A DNA stretch of 64,000 nucleotides from Streptomyces odontomachi (GTDB taxonomy: Bacteria; Actinomycetota; Actinomycetes; Streptomycetales; Streptomycetaceae): NCBI RefSeq assembly GCF_024435355.1, contig NZ_JAMJWG010000025.1, positions 62,001 through 126,000 on the forward strand, read 5' to 3'. This document shows positions 26,094-34,339 of this stretch, piece after piece (within the stretch, counting starts at the first letter, position 1; every line of letters begins with the position of its first letter). A model generated the notes under the pieces. The model made no database searches. It saw only the letters and a program-made list of their open reading frames with translations, and had not been told where the DNA came from. The position numbers were made by a program, and so were the translations under genes.

Positions 26094-26803
26094 CAGACGA
26101 GGTCGCCGCCGTCGTCGGGGGTGTCCTTGACCAGGTCCACGGGCGGGTTCATGCCCTTGTCGCCGCCGCCCTTCGGGGTGGACGCGTTCTTCACCACGGC
26201 CGTCGACATCCAGCGGATCGCCTTCGCCAGCTGCTTGGGGTTGCGCGCCTGGAGCGGATCCAGCTCCGGGTTGGCGAGGAACTCCTTCAGCATGCTCTTG
26301 TCCGCGTCCTCCCCGATGGCCACCGCCACCCGGACCGCACGCTTGCCCCAGGGGGTGCTGTCGATCGCGCGCAGCCCGGCACGCCAGTCGTCGGTGGGCT
26401 GCCCGTCGGAGACCAGGGCCAGCACCGGCGGCAGGGCGCGCTGCGGCATCGGCGGGGTCTGGAGGGCGTCCGCCGCCAGCCGGAAGGCGGCGCCCATGTC
26501 CGTGACCCCGTAGGTGTGCACGTCCTCCCAGGTGAACTCCTGGACGCGGGTCTCCTTCTTGATGTGCCAGCTGGCTCCGGTGGCGAAGGAGATGGCCCGG
26601 ACCAGCAGCGAGGCCGCGGGGTTGGACTCCGCGGCCTCCTGCATCTCGGGGATGGCCTCCCGGATCGCGAAGTTCAGCTCACCGATCTTGCCGTTCACTC
26701 CCATGGAGCCCGAGCAGTCGAGCATCCAGATGAAGTGCACGGGGCGGCTGGCCATGGCCCCCTCGCCGCCAGGGATGTCGAATGGTGTGGTCTTGTCCGT
26801 CAC
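26090..26803 (-). CDS. TerY-like von Willebrand factor A domain protein
   Basis: The 237-residue protein is mostly one vWA domain with a complete MIDAS metal site: DCSGSM (residues 29-34), the Thr in TDMGAAF and the Asp in VSDGQPTDDW. This combination matches TerY of tellurite/stress-associated systems. TerY-type vWA proteins are thought to be scaffolds regulated by phosphorylation through a linked kinase and phosphatase, which here are the next gene (4-bp GTGA overlap). The 380 bp before it hold no gene. Confidence 0.88.
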   Translation of the reverse strand: MTDKTTPFDIPGGEGAMASRPVHFIWMLDCSGSMGVNGKIGELNFAIREAIPEMQEAAESNPAASLLVRAISFATGASWHIKKETRVQEFTWEDVHTYGVTDMGAAFRLAADALQTPPMPQRALPPVLALVSDGQPTDDWRAGLRAIDSTPWGKRAVRVAVAIGEDADKSMLKEFLANPELDPLQARNPKQLAKAIRWMSTAVVKNASTPKGGGDKGMNPPVDLVKDTPDDGGDLVW

Positions 26804-27120
26804 GCCGGTCCTTCCCCCGATACCGGGCCGATCGATTGGCGGGCTGATCCGTGCCGGGACTCACCCATGGTCACTGTGGTACACCGCAATGCGGTACCGG
26901 GCAGTTCCCGATTGCCGACAACCAGTGTGGGTAAACGGGTCAACTCGCCTGGTTCCTAGCTTAATTGGCAGTACGTCCGTACACTCCGCCGGCCGGCGAA
27001 ATCCGCGTGCCTTTCCGTGGCCCTTTCCGGTCACACTGCATCGTCCTCATGAACTCCGGGAGGGGTCCCGGGTGGGTGGGATCACCGGGGGCGGCCGGTG
27101 CGGGCTCGTCGGTCATTGGA
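26804..27120. other. Intergenic region upstream of the vWA gene
   Basis: No coding frame was found in these 317 bp. The part at 26875-26985 is less GC-rich than its surroundings (GTACACCGCAATGCGGTACC forms an inverted repeat at 26880-26899) and is the likely promoter zone of the vWA/PP2C-kinase operon. I could not fix clear -35 and -10 boxes. Confidence 0.5.
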
Positions 27121-27187
27121 CGGTGATGGGCGGTCATGGACGATCGTGGACGATCGTGGGCGGTCATGGGCGGTCATGGGCGGTCAC
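27121..27187. repeat. 10-bp tandem repeat array
   Basis: Six consecutive 10-bp units (CGGTCATGGG and variants CGGTCATGGA, CGATCGTGGA, CGATCGTGGG) and a seventh partial unit run into the stop codon of the GAP1-like gene. The unit length is one turn of DNA. Confidence 0.85.
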
Positions 27188-29673
27188 TGCGGGCCCAGGG
27201 ACCGTAGCCAGTGTTCCCAGGTCCCCGGGGGGTGGTCTCCGCGGCGGCGCAGGTGACGGGCCACCTCCGCCAGTCCCCGGTGGTCCATCCGCAGCACGGC
27301 ACGGCCGAGCACCTCCGTCAGCAGCCGCCGGGAGGTCCGGCGCCACTCGTCCTTGGCGTCCGCACTGTCGTAGTGCCATACGCAGAACAGCGCGGCGACC
27401 GACTCCGGCCGAGTGGCCAGCAGGTCCGTGCCGGGACCGGCGGGGTACTCCTGCAACACCGCGGAGCCGTAGCTGCGGGCCACGTCGGAGTGGAAGGCGG
27501 CGAGGAACGCGGGTACCGGTCGGGTGCTCAGGTCGGTCGGCGGGGTACGCGCCAGGCCGATGGCGAGCAGCGCCACCACGCCCTCCCACAAGGGGCCCTC
27601 GCAGCGCATGTGGCGGGCGTCCGTCATCATCCACACCAGGTTGTTGATCCGCTCCAGGGTCGCGACCACGGGGACCCGGCCCTGCTCCAGGTCCCGGACG
27701 AGCACCAGCAGTTCGGCGGTGTTCCGCTGCTGGGGGGTCAGCCAGGCCTGGTAGCGCAGCATCTCGCGTGCGTAGTCCAGCAGTTCGAGGTCGACCCGCA
27801 CCATCGGGTCGGCGAGTAGGTCGGCGACGAGCCGCCCCAATCCCGCGGCGACGAACCGGCGGGGCGGGCAGACCCGGATGACCTCGGGGAGGTCGGCGCG
27901 GGCGGGGCGGCCGTCCTGCCACACCAGCGCGCACACCGTCTCCAGGGTCCGCGGATCGGCGAGCGGGCCGTCCGGGAACGCCTCGACCAGCCGGACGAAC
28001 AGCCCCGCGCCGCGCGGGCCCTCCGGGTCCGCGGCCCAGCGTGCCGCGGCCAGCGCGAGCCGGACGGTGAGCGGTGCGGTGTCGAAGTCGAGGTCGGCGG
28101 TGAGCCGCCGGCCTTCGGGCGAGGCGGCGAAGCGCCGTAGGGCGTGCACGTTCCGACCCGAGCCGTCGGCGGCCAGCCGCTCCAGGACCCGGCGGGTCAG
28201 TCCGGGGTGAGCGAGTCGCTCCAGGAGCGCGGCGGCGTCGGCGCAGTCCCGCTCCCCCGGGTGCAGCAGCGCCCAGGACAGCCTGGCCACCGCGTCCGCC
28301 ACGGCGTGCCCCGTGCCGCCGCCGAGGGTCAGGACGAGGTGCAGCGGGCCGGCCCAGGCGGCGAACGGGCCCGGCAACCGGCGCCGCAGCTCCGCCTCGG
28401 CCGAGACCGCGACCTCGCCCCTGAGCACCCGTCTCGCCTCGCCGGTCAGCGGCAGCTCGTCGAGCAGGTCGGGGCGGCGGACGTCCGGGCCGTGCCGCTG
28501 GGCCGCGGTCAGCCAGACCCGGGCCAGCGCGAGGGCCAGCGGCTCGATCACGCCGGGCTGGCCCGGCTCGGCCATCTCCTGACAGGTCGTGACCAGCTCG
28601 TCGAACCGCTCGCTGTCCAGTTCCACCTGGCGTGCGGCGTCCGCCAGCACCGCGACCGTGCCGCGCAGCGCCTCCCCGCTCAGGTCGGCCAGCGCGCCCG
28701 CGGACGCGACCTCCAGGAGCTGCGGTGCCAGCCGGTCCGGCGCGAACGCGTCGACGCCCGGGGCGGCCGCCGCGGACGGCGGGTAGGCCGGTCTGCGGCC
28801 CGCGACCCAGAGCCGGGCCACGACGTCCGCCCACGGGTCGGGCAGCGGGGGGCTGTCGGGGCCGCCGGTGCCGTCGTGCACGCGGTACCGGTGGGCCTGG
28901 TCGGGGCCGCGGTCGAAGGGGGTGTCGGGGCCGATCCCCAGGATCTGCTGCGGCGCGCGGTGCGGATCCATGGTCCGGGTGGTGAAGGTGAGGGCGCGGC
29001 CGTGCTCCTCGGGCAGCGCGGCGCAGGCCAGGGCGATCCAGTGGGCCACCGTCTCGGGTTCGTCCTCGATCAGGACGATCTGGCGCCCGGCCGGGTTCGC
29101 GAACAGCCGGCGCACGTCGGCGAGGAAGGGGGCGACGCGGGGCGCGTGCTCGCGTGCGAACTCCGCCAGGAGCTCGTGGGTGAAGCGCCCACCGGGCCCG
29201 GGCAGGTCGGCGGCTGCGTCTGCGGCGTCCTCGTCGGCCCGGTCGGCCCGTTCGGCCCGCTTGGCCCGGTTGGCCTCGAAGTGCTCCCACGCGGGTGAGC
29301 ACCAGGTGTCGATCGGCCAGAAGTGCTGGCGCTCCGCCGCGCCGGCGGACAGGTAGACCGCTTCGATGCCCACCTCGGGTGAGGTGTCCTGGGTACGCGC
29401 CGCACAGAGCAGGGTGCCGCCGCCGGGCAGCCGGCTACAGCTCAGCGCGGCGGTACGCTCCCGCGCGCCACGCCGGGCCCACCGTCCGCGACGGCGCTCC
29501 GGCGCACCGTCGTGCACCATGCCGCGGTGGGTGAGCGTGATGGCCCGTTCCATCCAGTCGAACGGCAGGTCTCCGGGGTCGGACTCGGACCCGGTGCCCG
29601 GGTCGGGCTGCAACCGGAGGTCTCCGGTGGCCGATTCCGGGGCGAGGCGGTAACTGAGGCGGCGGATGACCAT
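27184..29673 (-). CDS. GTPase-associated protein 1 (GAP1)-like protein
   Basis: The 829-residue protein resembles the GAP1 family that accompanies TRAFAC GTPases and vWA/kinase modules in multicellular actinobacteria. The clues are an N-terminal strand VIRRLSYRLAP, then ALSCSRLPGGGTLLCAA, PIDTWCSPAWEHFEAN, VLIEDEPETVAHWIALACAA and GRALTFTTRTMDPHRAP, followed by about 500 residues of helical repeats. No catalytic motif is visible. No GTPase gene is in the window, which is unusual for this family. The ATG at 29673 matches the conserved N-terminus. The frame stays open to 29904 and would translate a 21-bp repeat array as heptapeptides, so a longer form is possible. Confidence 0.72.
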   Translation of the reverse strand: MVIRRLSYRLAPESATGDLRLQPDPGTGSESDPGDLPFDWMERAITLTHRGMVHDGAPERRRGRWARRGARERTAALSCSRLPGGGTLLCAARTQDTSPEVGIEAVYLSAGAAERQHFWPIDTWCSPAWEHFEANRAKRAERADRADEDAADAAADLPGPGGRFTHELLAEFAREHAPRVAPFLADVRRLFANPAGRQIVLIEDEPETVAHWIALACAALPEEHGRALTFTTRTMDPHRAPQQILGIGPDTPFDRGPDQAHRYRVHDGTGGPDSPPLPDPWADVVARLWVAGRRPAYPPSAAAAPGVDAFAPDRLAPQLLEVASAGALADLSGEALRGTVAVLADAARQVELDSERFDELVTTCQEMAEPGQPGVIEPLALALARVWLTAAQRHGPDVRRPDLLDELPLTGEARRVLRGEVAVSAEAELRRRLPGPFAAWAGPLHLVLTLGGGTGHAVADAVARLSWALLHPGERDCADAAALLERLAHPGLTRRVLERLAADGSGRNVHALRRFAASPEGRRLTADLDFDTAPLTVRLALAAARWAADPEGPRGAGLFVRLVEAFPDGPLADPRTLETVCALVWQDGRPARADLPEVIRVCPPRRFVAAGLGRLVADLLADPMVRVDLELLDYAREMLRYQAWLTPQQRNTAELLVLVRDLEQGRVPVVATLERINNLVWMMTDARHMRCEGPLWEGVVALLAIGLARTPPTDLSTRPVPAFLAAFHSDVARSYGSAVLQEYPAGPGTDLLATRPESVAALFCVWHYDSADAKDEWRRTSRRLLTEVLGRAVLRMDHRGLAEVARHLRRRGDHPPGTWEHWLRSLGPQ

Positions 29674-29719
29674 GCCCCATTCTGACCGCCGCCTGCCGGG
29701 AGGGGGCCCGATTCCCTGC

Positions 29720-29824
29720 ATTCCGGCGCCGAGCGGGCGCATTCCGCTGCCGAGCGGGCGCATTCCGCTGCCGAGCGGGCGCATTCCGCTGCCGAGCGGG
29801 GGCATTCCGCTGCCGAGCGGTGCT
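29720..29824. repeat. Five 21-bp tandem repeats, each with an inverted repeat
   Basis: Five units of ATTCCGCTGCCGAGCGGGCGC follow one another exactly; the first and last are slightly altered. Four units contain CCGCT-GCCG-AGCGG, a perfect 5-bp inverted repeat around 4 bases. The period is two helical turns. The array begins 47 bp upstream of the GAP1-like start codon and stays in frame with that gene (7 codons per unit). Confidence 0.95.
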
Positions 29825-29940
29825 TCTCGGCCCCGCCGACCCTTCCCGGCGCCCGCCCACACCTGTGCCACGGTCGACCACCCCGACCACCCCAACCGCC
29901 CCACCGATTACTGAAGTTCGCCTGCCGGGCTGGTCGTTTC

Positions 29941-29966
29941 CCGGTAGCGTAGAAAGCGCTTACCGG
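29941..29966. promoter_or_regulatory. LacI-type operator candidate upstream of the pectate lyase gene
   Basis: Outer arms CCGGTA and TACCGG enclose AAGCGCTT, a perfect 8-bp palindrome with the central CG typical of LacI-family operators. It ends 27 bp before the pectate lyase start, where a repressor would block transcription. No LacI regulator is encoded in the window. Confidence 0.5.
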
Positions 29967-29993
29967 GGCGGTGTTCCAGACTGGAGGCACAGC

Positions 29994-31112
29994 ATGGCAG
30001 GACGAGGCATCGGGCTGGTGGCACTGGCCGCCCTGGTGACGGCGGCGTTGACGTCGGGGGCGGCGGCTGACGCCGCCGGTCCGACCGTCGCGTTTCCCGG
30101 CGCGGTCGGGTTCGGCAGCGGCGCCACCGGAGGCCAGGGCGGCTCCGAGTACCACGTGACCAACCTGAACGACTCCGGTTCGGGGTCGTTCAGGGACGCC
30201 GTGAGCAGCGGGCACCGGACGATCGTGTTCGACGTGAGCGGGTACATCCGGGTGTCGAGTCCGGTGAGCGTGGCAAGCGATCTCACCATCGACGGCACCA
30301 CGGCACCCGGCAACGGCGTCGGGATCATGGCCGGCGAGGTGTCGTTCGCCGGCTCCGGCAACGACATCGTGCGCAACTTCCGGTTCCGCGAGGGCGACCT
30401 GGACCCGGACGAGAAGAAGAGCGCGGTGAACCTGTACAACGCCAGCAACATGATCTTCGATCATGTCTCGATCGAGTTCGGGCAGTGGAACAACATCGAC
30501 GCCGTCGGCGCCAAGAACATCACGGTGCAGGACTCGATCATCGCCGACCCGATCGGGCAGCAGTTCGGCGCCCACACCGAGGGCGACTCGTTCACCTGGT
30601 ACCGCAACGTGTGGGCCAACGACCACAACCGCAATCCGCTGGCAAAGGCCAACACCCAGTTCATCAACAACGTGGTGTACAACTACCAGGCCGGCTACAC
30701 GGCGGGTAACTCCAGCGGCCACTTCCTGCACGACGTGATCGGCAATTACTTCATCGCAGGACCGCGGACCACCTCGGCGTCGAACGCCTACTACCAGATG
30801 GGCAACCAATCCATCTACAACAGCGGCAACCTGCTGGACAGCTCGCTCGACGGCCAGCTGAACGGCAGCTCGCTGGCGGTACGCGCCGGTGGCACGGAGC
30901 TGGGCTCCCCCTGGTCGAGCAGCACGTCCGGCATCTCCGCCAGCAGCGCGGCCGACGCCTACGACTCCCTCGTCTCGGGTGCCGGGGCACAGCCTCGCGA
31001 CCAGGTGGACACCCTGGTGATCGGCGACGTCAAGTCACTCGGCAAGACCGGGCAACTGTGGGCGCACCAGACGGACACCGGGCTCGGCAACAGCGGGTAC
31101 GGCAACCTCTGA
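29994..31112 (+). CDS. Secreted pectate lyase-like protein (polysaccharide lyase family 1 type)
   Basis: The 372-residue protein has a signal peptide (LVALAALVTAALTSGAAADA) and a right-handed parallel beta-helix pattern: AVGFGSGATGGQGGSEYHVT, DSGSGSFRDAVS, FDVSGYI, LTIDGTTAPGNG and NIDAVGAKNITVQDSII, as in bacterial PL1-like lyases. It should act extracellularly on pectin or a related uronate polymer. GGAGG precedes the start. It may be under the LacI-type operator just upstream. A strong hairpin follows the stop. Confidence 0.85.
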   Translation: MAGRGIGLVALAALVTAALTSGAAADAAGPTVAFPGAVGFGSGATGGQGGSEYHVTNLNDSGSGSFRDAVSSGHRTIVFDVSGYIRVSSPVSVASDLTIDGTTAPGNGVGIMAGEVSFAGSGNDIVRNFRFREGDLDPDEKKSAVNLYNASNMIFDHVSIEFGQWNNIDAVGAKNITVQDSIIADPIGQQFGAHTEGDSFTWYRNVWANDHNRNPLAKANTQFINNVVYNYQAGYTAGNSSGHFLHDVIGNYFIAGPRTTSASNAYYQMGNQSIYNSGNLLDSSLDGQLNGSSLAVRAGGTELGSPWSSSTSGISASSAADAYDSLVSGAGAQPRDQVDTLVIGDVKSLGKTGQLWAHQTDTGLGNSGYGNL

Positions 31113-31141
31113 CCCTTGCCCACGCGTGTCCACGTGTTCCC

Positions 31142-31180
31142 CGTGCTCCGGAGGCCGACCCGACGGGCCTCCGGAGCACG
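31142..31180. terminator. Strong bidirectional hairpin terminator
   Basis: The 15-bp perfect arms CGTGCTCCGGAGGCC and GGCCTCCGGAGCACG surround a 9-base loop, between convergent genes. Part of the arm (CCTCCGGAGCACG) is repeated at 31197-31209. Confidence 0.85.
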
Positions 31181-31238
31181 GCTGCCGGCAGCGGACCTCC
31201 GGAGCACGGGGGACCGCTGCCGCCGCCCGGTCCGGGCG

Positions 31239-32564
31239 TCAGGTGGCGGTGATGGAGAAGACCACCCGAATGCCCGTCGTGCTGTTGATGCGTTCGTTGA
31301 TGCCCCACAGGCGGTGTGCGGACGGTGCGTAGCCGAGGTTCTCGGTCAGGACCGGGGACGTCGTGTAGACGTGCGGGGCCTGGTTCGGCTCGGCCCGGTG
31401 GATGCAGGAGTAGTCGATCGAGTCGCCGGAGCCGCCGCCCACGCCGGAGGGGCAGTCCCCGGCGAGGTACCAGTAGGTTCCGTCGGTGGCGGCGCCCTGC
31501 ATGTGCCAGATGGGCGAGGTGTAGCCGACGGTGGCGTGGCTGGTGCCGACGCCGGAGGTGTCGGACGTCGAGGGGAGCGTCGTGGCGGCGTCCAGCGGCC
31601 AGCGGATCACGCGTCCACCGGCCGCGTTCGAGGCGTAGTACTCGGCGGAGACCAGACCGTCCTGGCCCGACCTGTCCAGGCTCAGCGAGTTGAGGCAGGG
31701 CGCCGTCCCGGTCACCGGGGTGCAGGCGGTGCCGTCGGACGCGGTGGTGCGGTAGCGGCCGATCATCGGCAGGGCGTAGTTGCTCCAGCGGGCCGACGAG
31801 ACACCGCCCGAGATGCCCACCATCTCCTGGTTCGACGTCACCTTCCAGATGTGGCGCAGGTCGTAGACCTGGAGCCAGCGCCCGTTCGCGACGAAGACCC
31901 GGTTGCCGTACCAGACGACGCCGTCGGCGTGCGTGCCGGCGGCGGCCCGGAAGTTGCCGCCGGCACTCTGGTCGCCGGTGGGCTCGACCAGCAGCATGTG
32001 GTTGTAGGTGATCGCGCCGTTGTCCGCGTTGACCAGCGTCAGCCGGGCGAACGCGTTGCTCTGCGGGTTGCTGCCGCCCAGGTCCTGGTCGAAGTGCCAG
32101 GAGGCCAGGTAGGCGGTGTGCGAGGTGGTCTGGTTGTCCCACTTCCCGTTGGGCTGTGCGTCGTAGGAACCGGTGATGCCCTGGGGCGTCCAGCCGCCGT
32201 CCGGTGTGTAGGAGTTGGAGGTGTCGTCGGCCTTGTCCCAGCAGAAGCCGGTCGGGGACAGGCTCGACGAGAGCCCGGTCCCGTGGCACAGCCCCGTCGA
32301 CCCGGTGCGGCCGCCCGACGCCAGCACCTGGTTGGCGTCCATCACGTGCACCGCACCGCCCGCCTCGACCGCGTCGATCGCGGCGCCGTAGCCGGTGAAG
32401 GAGGTGCCGGGGTCCAAGGTGAACTGGTTGACGGTCGCCGTGTCGATGGCCGCGAACGGTGTCGCCGCCTGCGCCGTCCCGCCGCCTGCGACCGCTGCAC
32501 CGACGATCAGCAGACCCGCCGCGACGAGGGTGCGGACGCGCATCCCGATTTGTGTCATGGACAT
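31239..32564 (-). CDS. Secreted protein of unknown function
   Basis: A protein of about 441 residues with an N-terminal signal peptide (RTLVAAGLLIVGAAVAGG, cleavage near TAQAATPF). The mature part is rich in aromatic residues, Gly and Ser (WHFDQDLGGSN, GRWLQVYDLRHIWKVTSN, WPLDAATTLPSTSDTSG) and reads like a beta-propeller-type extracellular protein. Paired cysteines (LCHGTG with FCWDK; CTPVTGTAPC; DCPSG with YSCIH) suggest disulfides. I know no function for it. Several in-frame ATGs (32564, 32558, 32543) could start translation; none has a convincing ribosome site. Confidence 0.75.
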   Translation of the reverse strand: MSMTQIGMRVRTLVAAGLLIVGAAVAGGGTAQAATPFAAIDTATVNQFTLDPGTSFTGYGAAIDAVEAGGAVHVMDANQVLASGGRTGSTGLCHGTGLSSSLSPTGFCWDKADDTSNSYTPDGGWTPQGITGSYDAQPNGKWDNQTTSHTAYLASWHFDQDLGGSNPQSNAFARLTLVNADNGAITYNHMLLVEPTGDQSAGGNFRAAAGTHADGVVWYGNRVFVANGRWLQVYDLRHIWKVTSNQEMVGISGGVSSARWSNYALPMIGRYRTTASDGTACTPVTGTAPCLNSLSLDRSGQDGLVSAEYYASNAAGGRVIRWPLDAATTLPSTSDTSGVGTSHATVGYTSPIWHMQGAATDGTYWYLAGDCPSGVGGGSGDSIDYSCIHRAEPNQAPHVYTTSPVLTENLGYAPSAHRLWGINERINSTTGIRVVFSITAT

Positions 32565-32716
32565 GAGAGTACGCAGAGCATGCCGGGGTGGCAGCGTCTT
32601 CGCCGCCCTTCGCGGCGCGGCCACGGTTCTGGACGGTGTCCGGAAGGCGCCGGTTGCGCCGTGCGGGGCGGCAGGCACCGGTGCGGGGTGGGAGGGGCGC
32701 GTGGCAGGGTGCCAAG

Positions 32717-32850
32717 TGACATCCGATCCTGCCGCCGTCCTGCCGCCGTCCCGCCGCCGTCCCGCGTCCGACCTTGCCTTCGTCCCTGTCCCCTGTCCCC
32801 TGTTCCTGTCTCCGCCCCCCGTCTCCGCCCCCGTCCCCGTCCCCGTCCCA
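32717..32850. repeat. C/T-rich low-complexity tract
   Basis: This strand consists of CTGCCGCCGTC, CCGTCCC and CCTGTCC units with little A. It lies in the divergent spacer between the secreted protein gene and the MmgE/PrpD gene, with the latter's AGGAG-ATG following directly. No gene was found in it. Confidence 0.7.
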
Positions 32851-32859
32851 GGAGCACAC

Positions 32860-34092
32860 ATGTCGCCTCTCGCCGAGGAACTGGCCGCGTGGGCCGTGGC
32901 CCTCGACCCGTCACCGGACGACCTCGCGCTTGCCGACCGGGCCCTTCAGGACACCGTGGCCGTCGCACTCGCCGCCCGTGACCACCCCATGGCCCGGCTC
33001 GGGGCCGAACTGCCTGAGGCGGCGCGCTGGGCCGCGGTCGGCCACGTCCTGGACTTCGACGACCTGCACCTGCCGTCGACCGCCCACATCAGCGTCGTCT
33101 GCGTGCCCGCGGTACTCGCCAGCGGCGGCGGCGCCCGGGAATACCTGGCCGCAGCGGGCGTGATGGCCCGCCTCGGCACGGCGCTGGGCTGGCGGCACTA
33201 CACCCAGGGCTGGCACGCCACCTGCACCTCGGGCGCACCGGCCGCCGCGGTGGGCGCCGGGCTCTGCCTCGGTCTGGACGCGGCGGGACTGGCACGGGCC
33301 GTCGCGCTCGCGCTACCCGCGGCAGGTGGGGTGCAGCGTGCCTTCGGCACCGACGCCAAGTCGCTCCAGGTCGGCTTCGCCGCCGCGGCGGGCGTGCGGG
33401 CCGCCCGGCTGGCCGCCGCGGGCGCCGGCTCCGACCCGGCCGCGCTCGACGCGTGGCTGCCGCTGGTGGGCGGCGATCCGGCCGCGCTGGGCGCCGGCGT
33501 CTGGGACCCCTCGGGGCCCGCCGTGCCGGACGGCCTCGCCACGAAGATCTTCCCGTGCTGCTACGCGATGCAGCGGCCCATCGGCGCGGTGCGCGCCCTG
33601 CTCGCCGGTGCGGCCGTGGCACCCGAGCGGGTCCGCCGGATCGTCGTGCGCACGCCCCCGGCCGCCGTGCACCCGCTGATCCACGACCGTCCGCAGACCG
33701 GCCTCCAGGGCAAGTTCAGCCTGCCGTACGCGATCGCCGCCGCGCTGCTCGACGGGCATCCCGGCTTCGCCTCCTTCACCGACGCGCAGGTGCGCCGGCC
33801 CCTCGCGCTGTCGCTGGTCGAACGGGTCGAGACGGTGCTGACCGGGGACGGTTCCGGGCTGCTCACCGGTGAGACGGTCGTCGACATCACCACGGACGAC
33901 GGCGCCGTGCACAGCGCCGCGCTCGCGCTGCCGCCCGGCTCGCCCGGGCTGCCGGCCACCGGCGAGGAGTTCGACGCGAAGCTTGCGGACTGCGGGGGCG
34001 ATGTGGTCGGGCTGGTGGCCGGGATCGGGTGGGAGCGGGCTGCGGGGCTGCTGCGCAAGAGCTTTCCCGGGGATGGCCGGGAGAGCGCATGA
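32860..34092 (+). CDS. MmgE/PrpD family protein (2-methylcitrate dehydratase-like)
   Basis: The 410-residue protein matches the MmgE/PrpD fold: DTVAVALAAR at the N-terminus, HVLDFDDLHLPSTAH (the metal- and substrate-site DDxH region), GWHATCTSGAPAAAVGAG, FGTDAKSLQVGFAAAAGVRAA, and HDRPQTGLQGKFSLPYAIAAALLDG. Family members include 2-methylcitrate dehydratase, iminodisuccinate epimerase and cis-aconitate decarboxylase, so the substrate is open. No methylcitrate-cycle genes are adjacent. CAGGAG precedes the ATG by 8 nt. Confidence 0.85.
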   Translation: MSPLAEELAAWAVALDPSPDDLALADRALQDTVAVALAARDHPMARLGAELPEAARWAAVGHVLDFDDLHLPSTAHISVVCVPAVLASGGGAREYLAAAGVMARLGTALGWRHYTQGWHATCTSGAPAAAVGAGLCLGLDAAGLARAVALALPAAGGVQRAFGTDAKSLQVGFAAAAGVRAARLAAAGAGSDPAALDAWLPLVGGDPAALGAGVWDPSGPAVPDGLATKIFPCCYAMQRPIGAVRALLAGAAVAPERVRRIVVRTPPAAVHPLIHDRPQTGLQGKFSLPYAIAAALLDGHPGFASFTDAQVRRPLALSLVERVETVLTGDGSGLLTGETVVDITTDDGAVHSAALALPPGSPGLPATGEEFDAKLADCGGDVVGLVAGIGWERAAGLLRKSFPGDGRESA

Positions 34093-34339
34093 CCACGTGA
34101 ACGACCGCGTGACGTCGCCCCCGCGCTCCCTCCTCGGCCGCGCACGGGCGGGCGCTTCGGTGCCGTTCCCGGGATGGATAGCGTTTGCCTTGGCGCGGGG
34201 CCGCGCGGTGATGCGGGTGGCGGCCGGTCGCCAACCAGGGAACGGCTCGCTGGATCGTCGCGGATGGCCGCAGCCTGTGGGATCTGGCGAAGAGCATCCA
34301 CGACGAAAAAGGCGAGGCGTGACGGCACCGACGGGACCG

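Noticed and set aside
29720..29824. CRISPR-like array of short repeats
   Set aside because: The 21-bp units are directly adjacent without unique spacers, and no cas gene is nearby.
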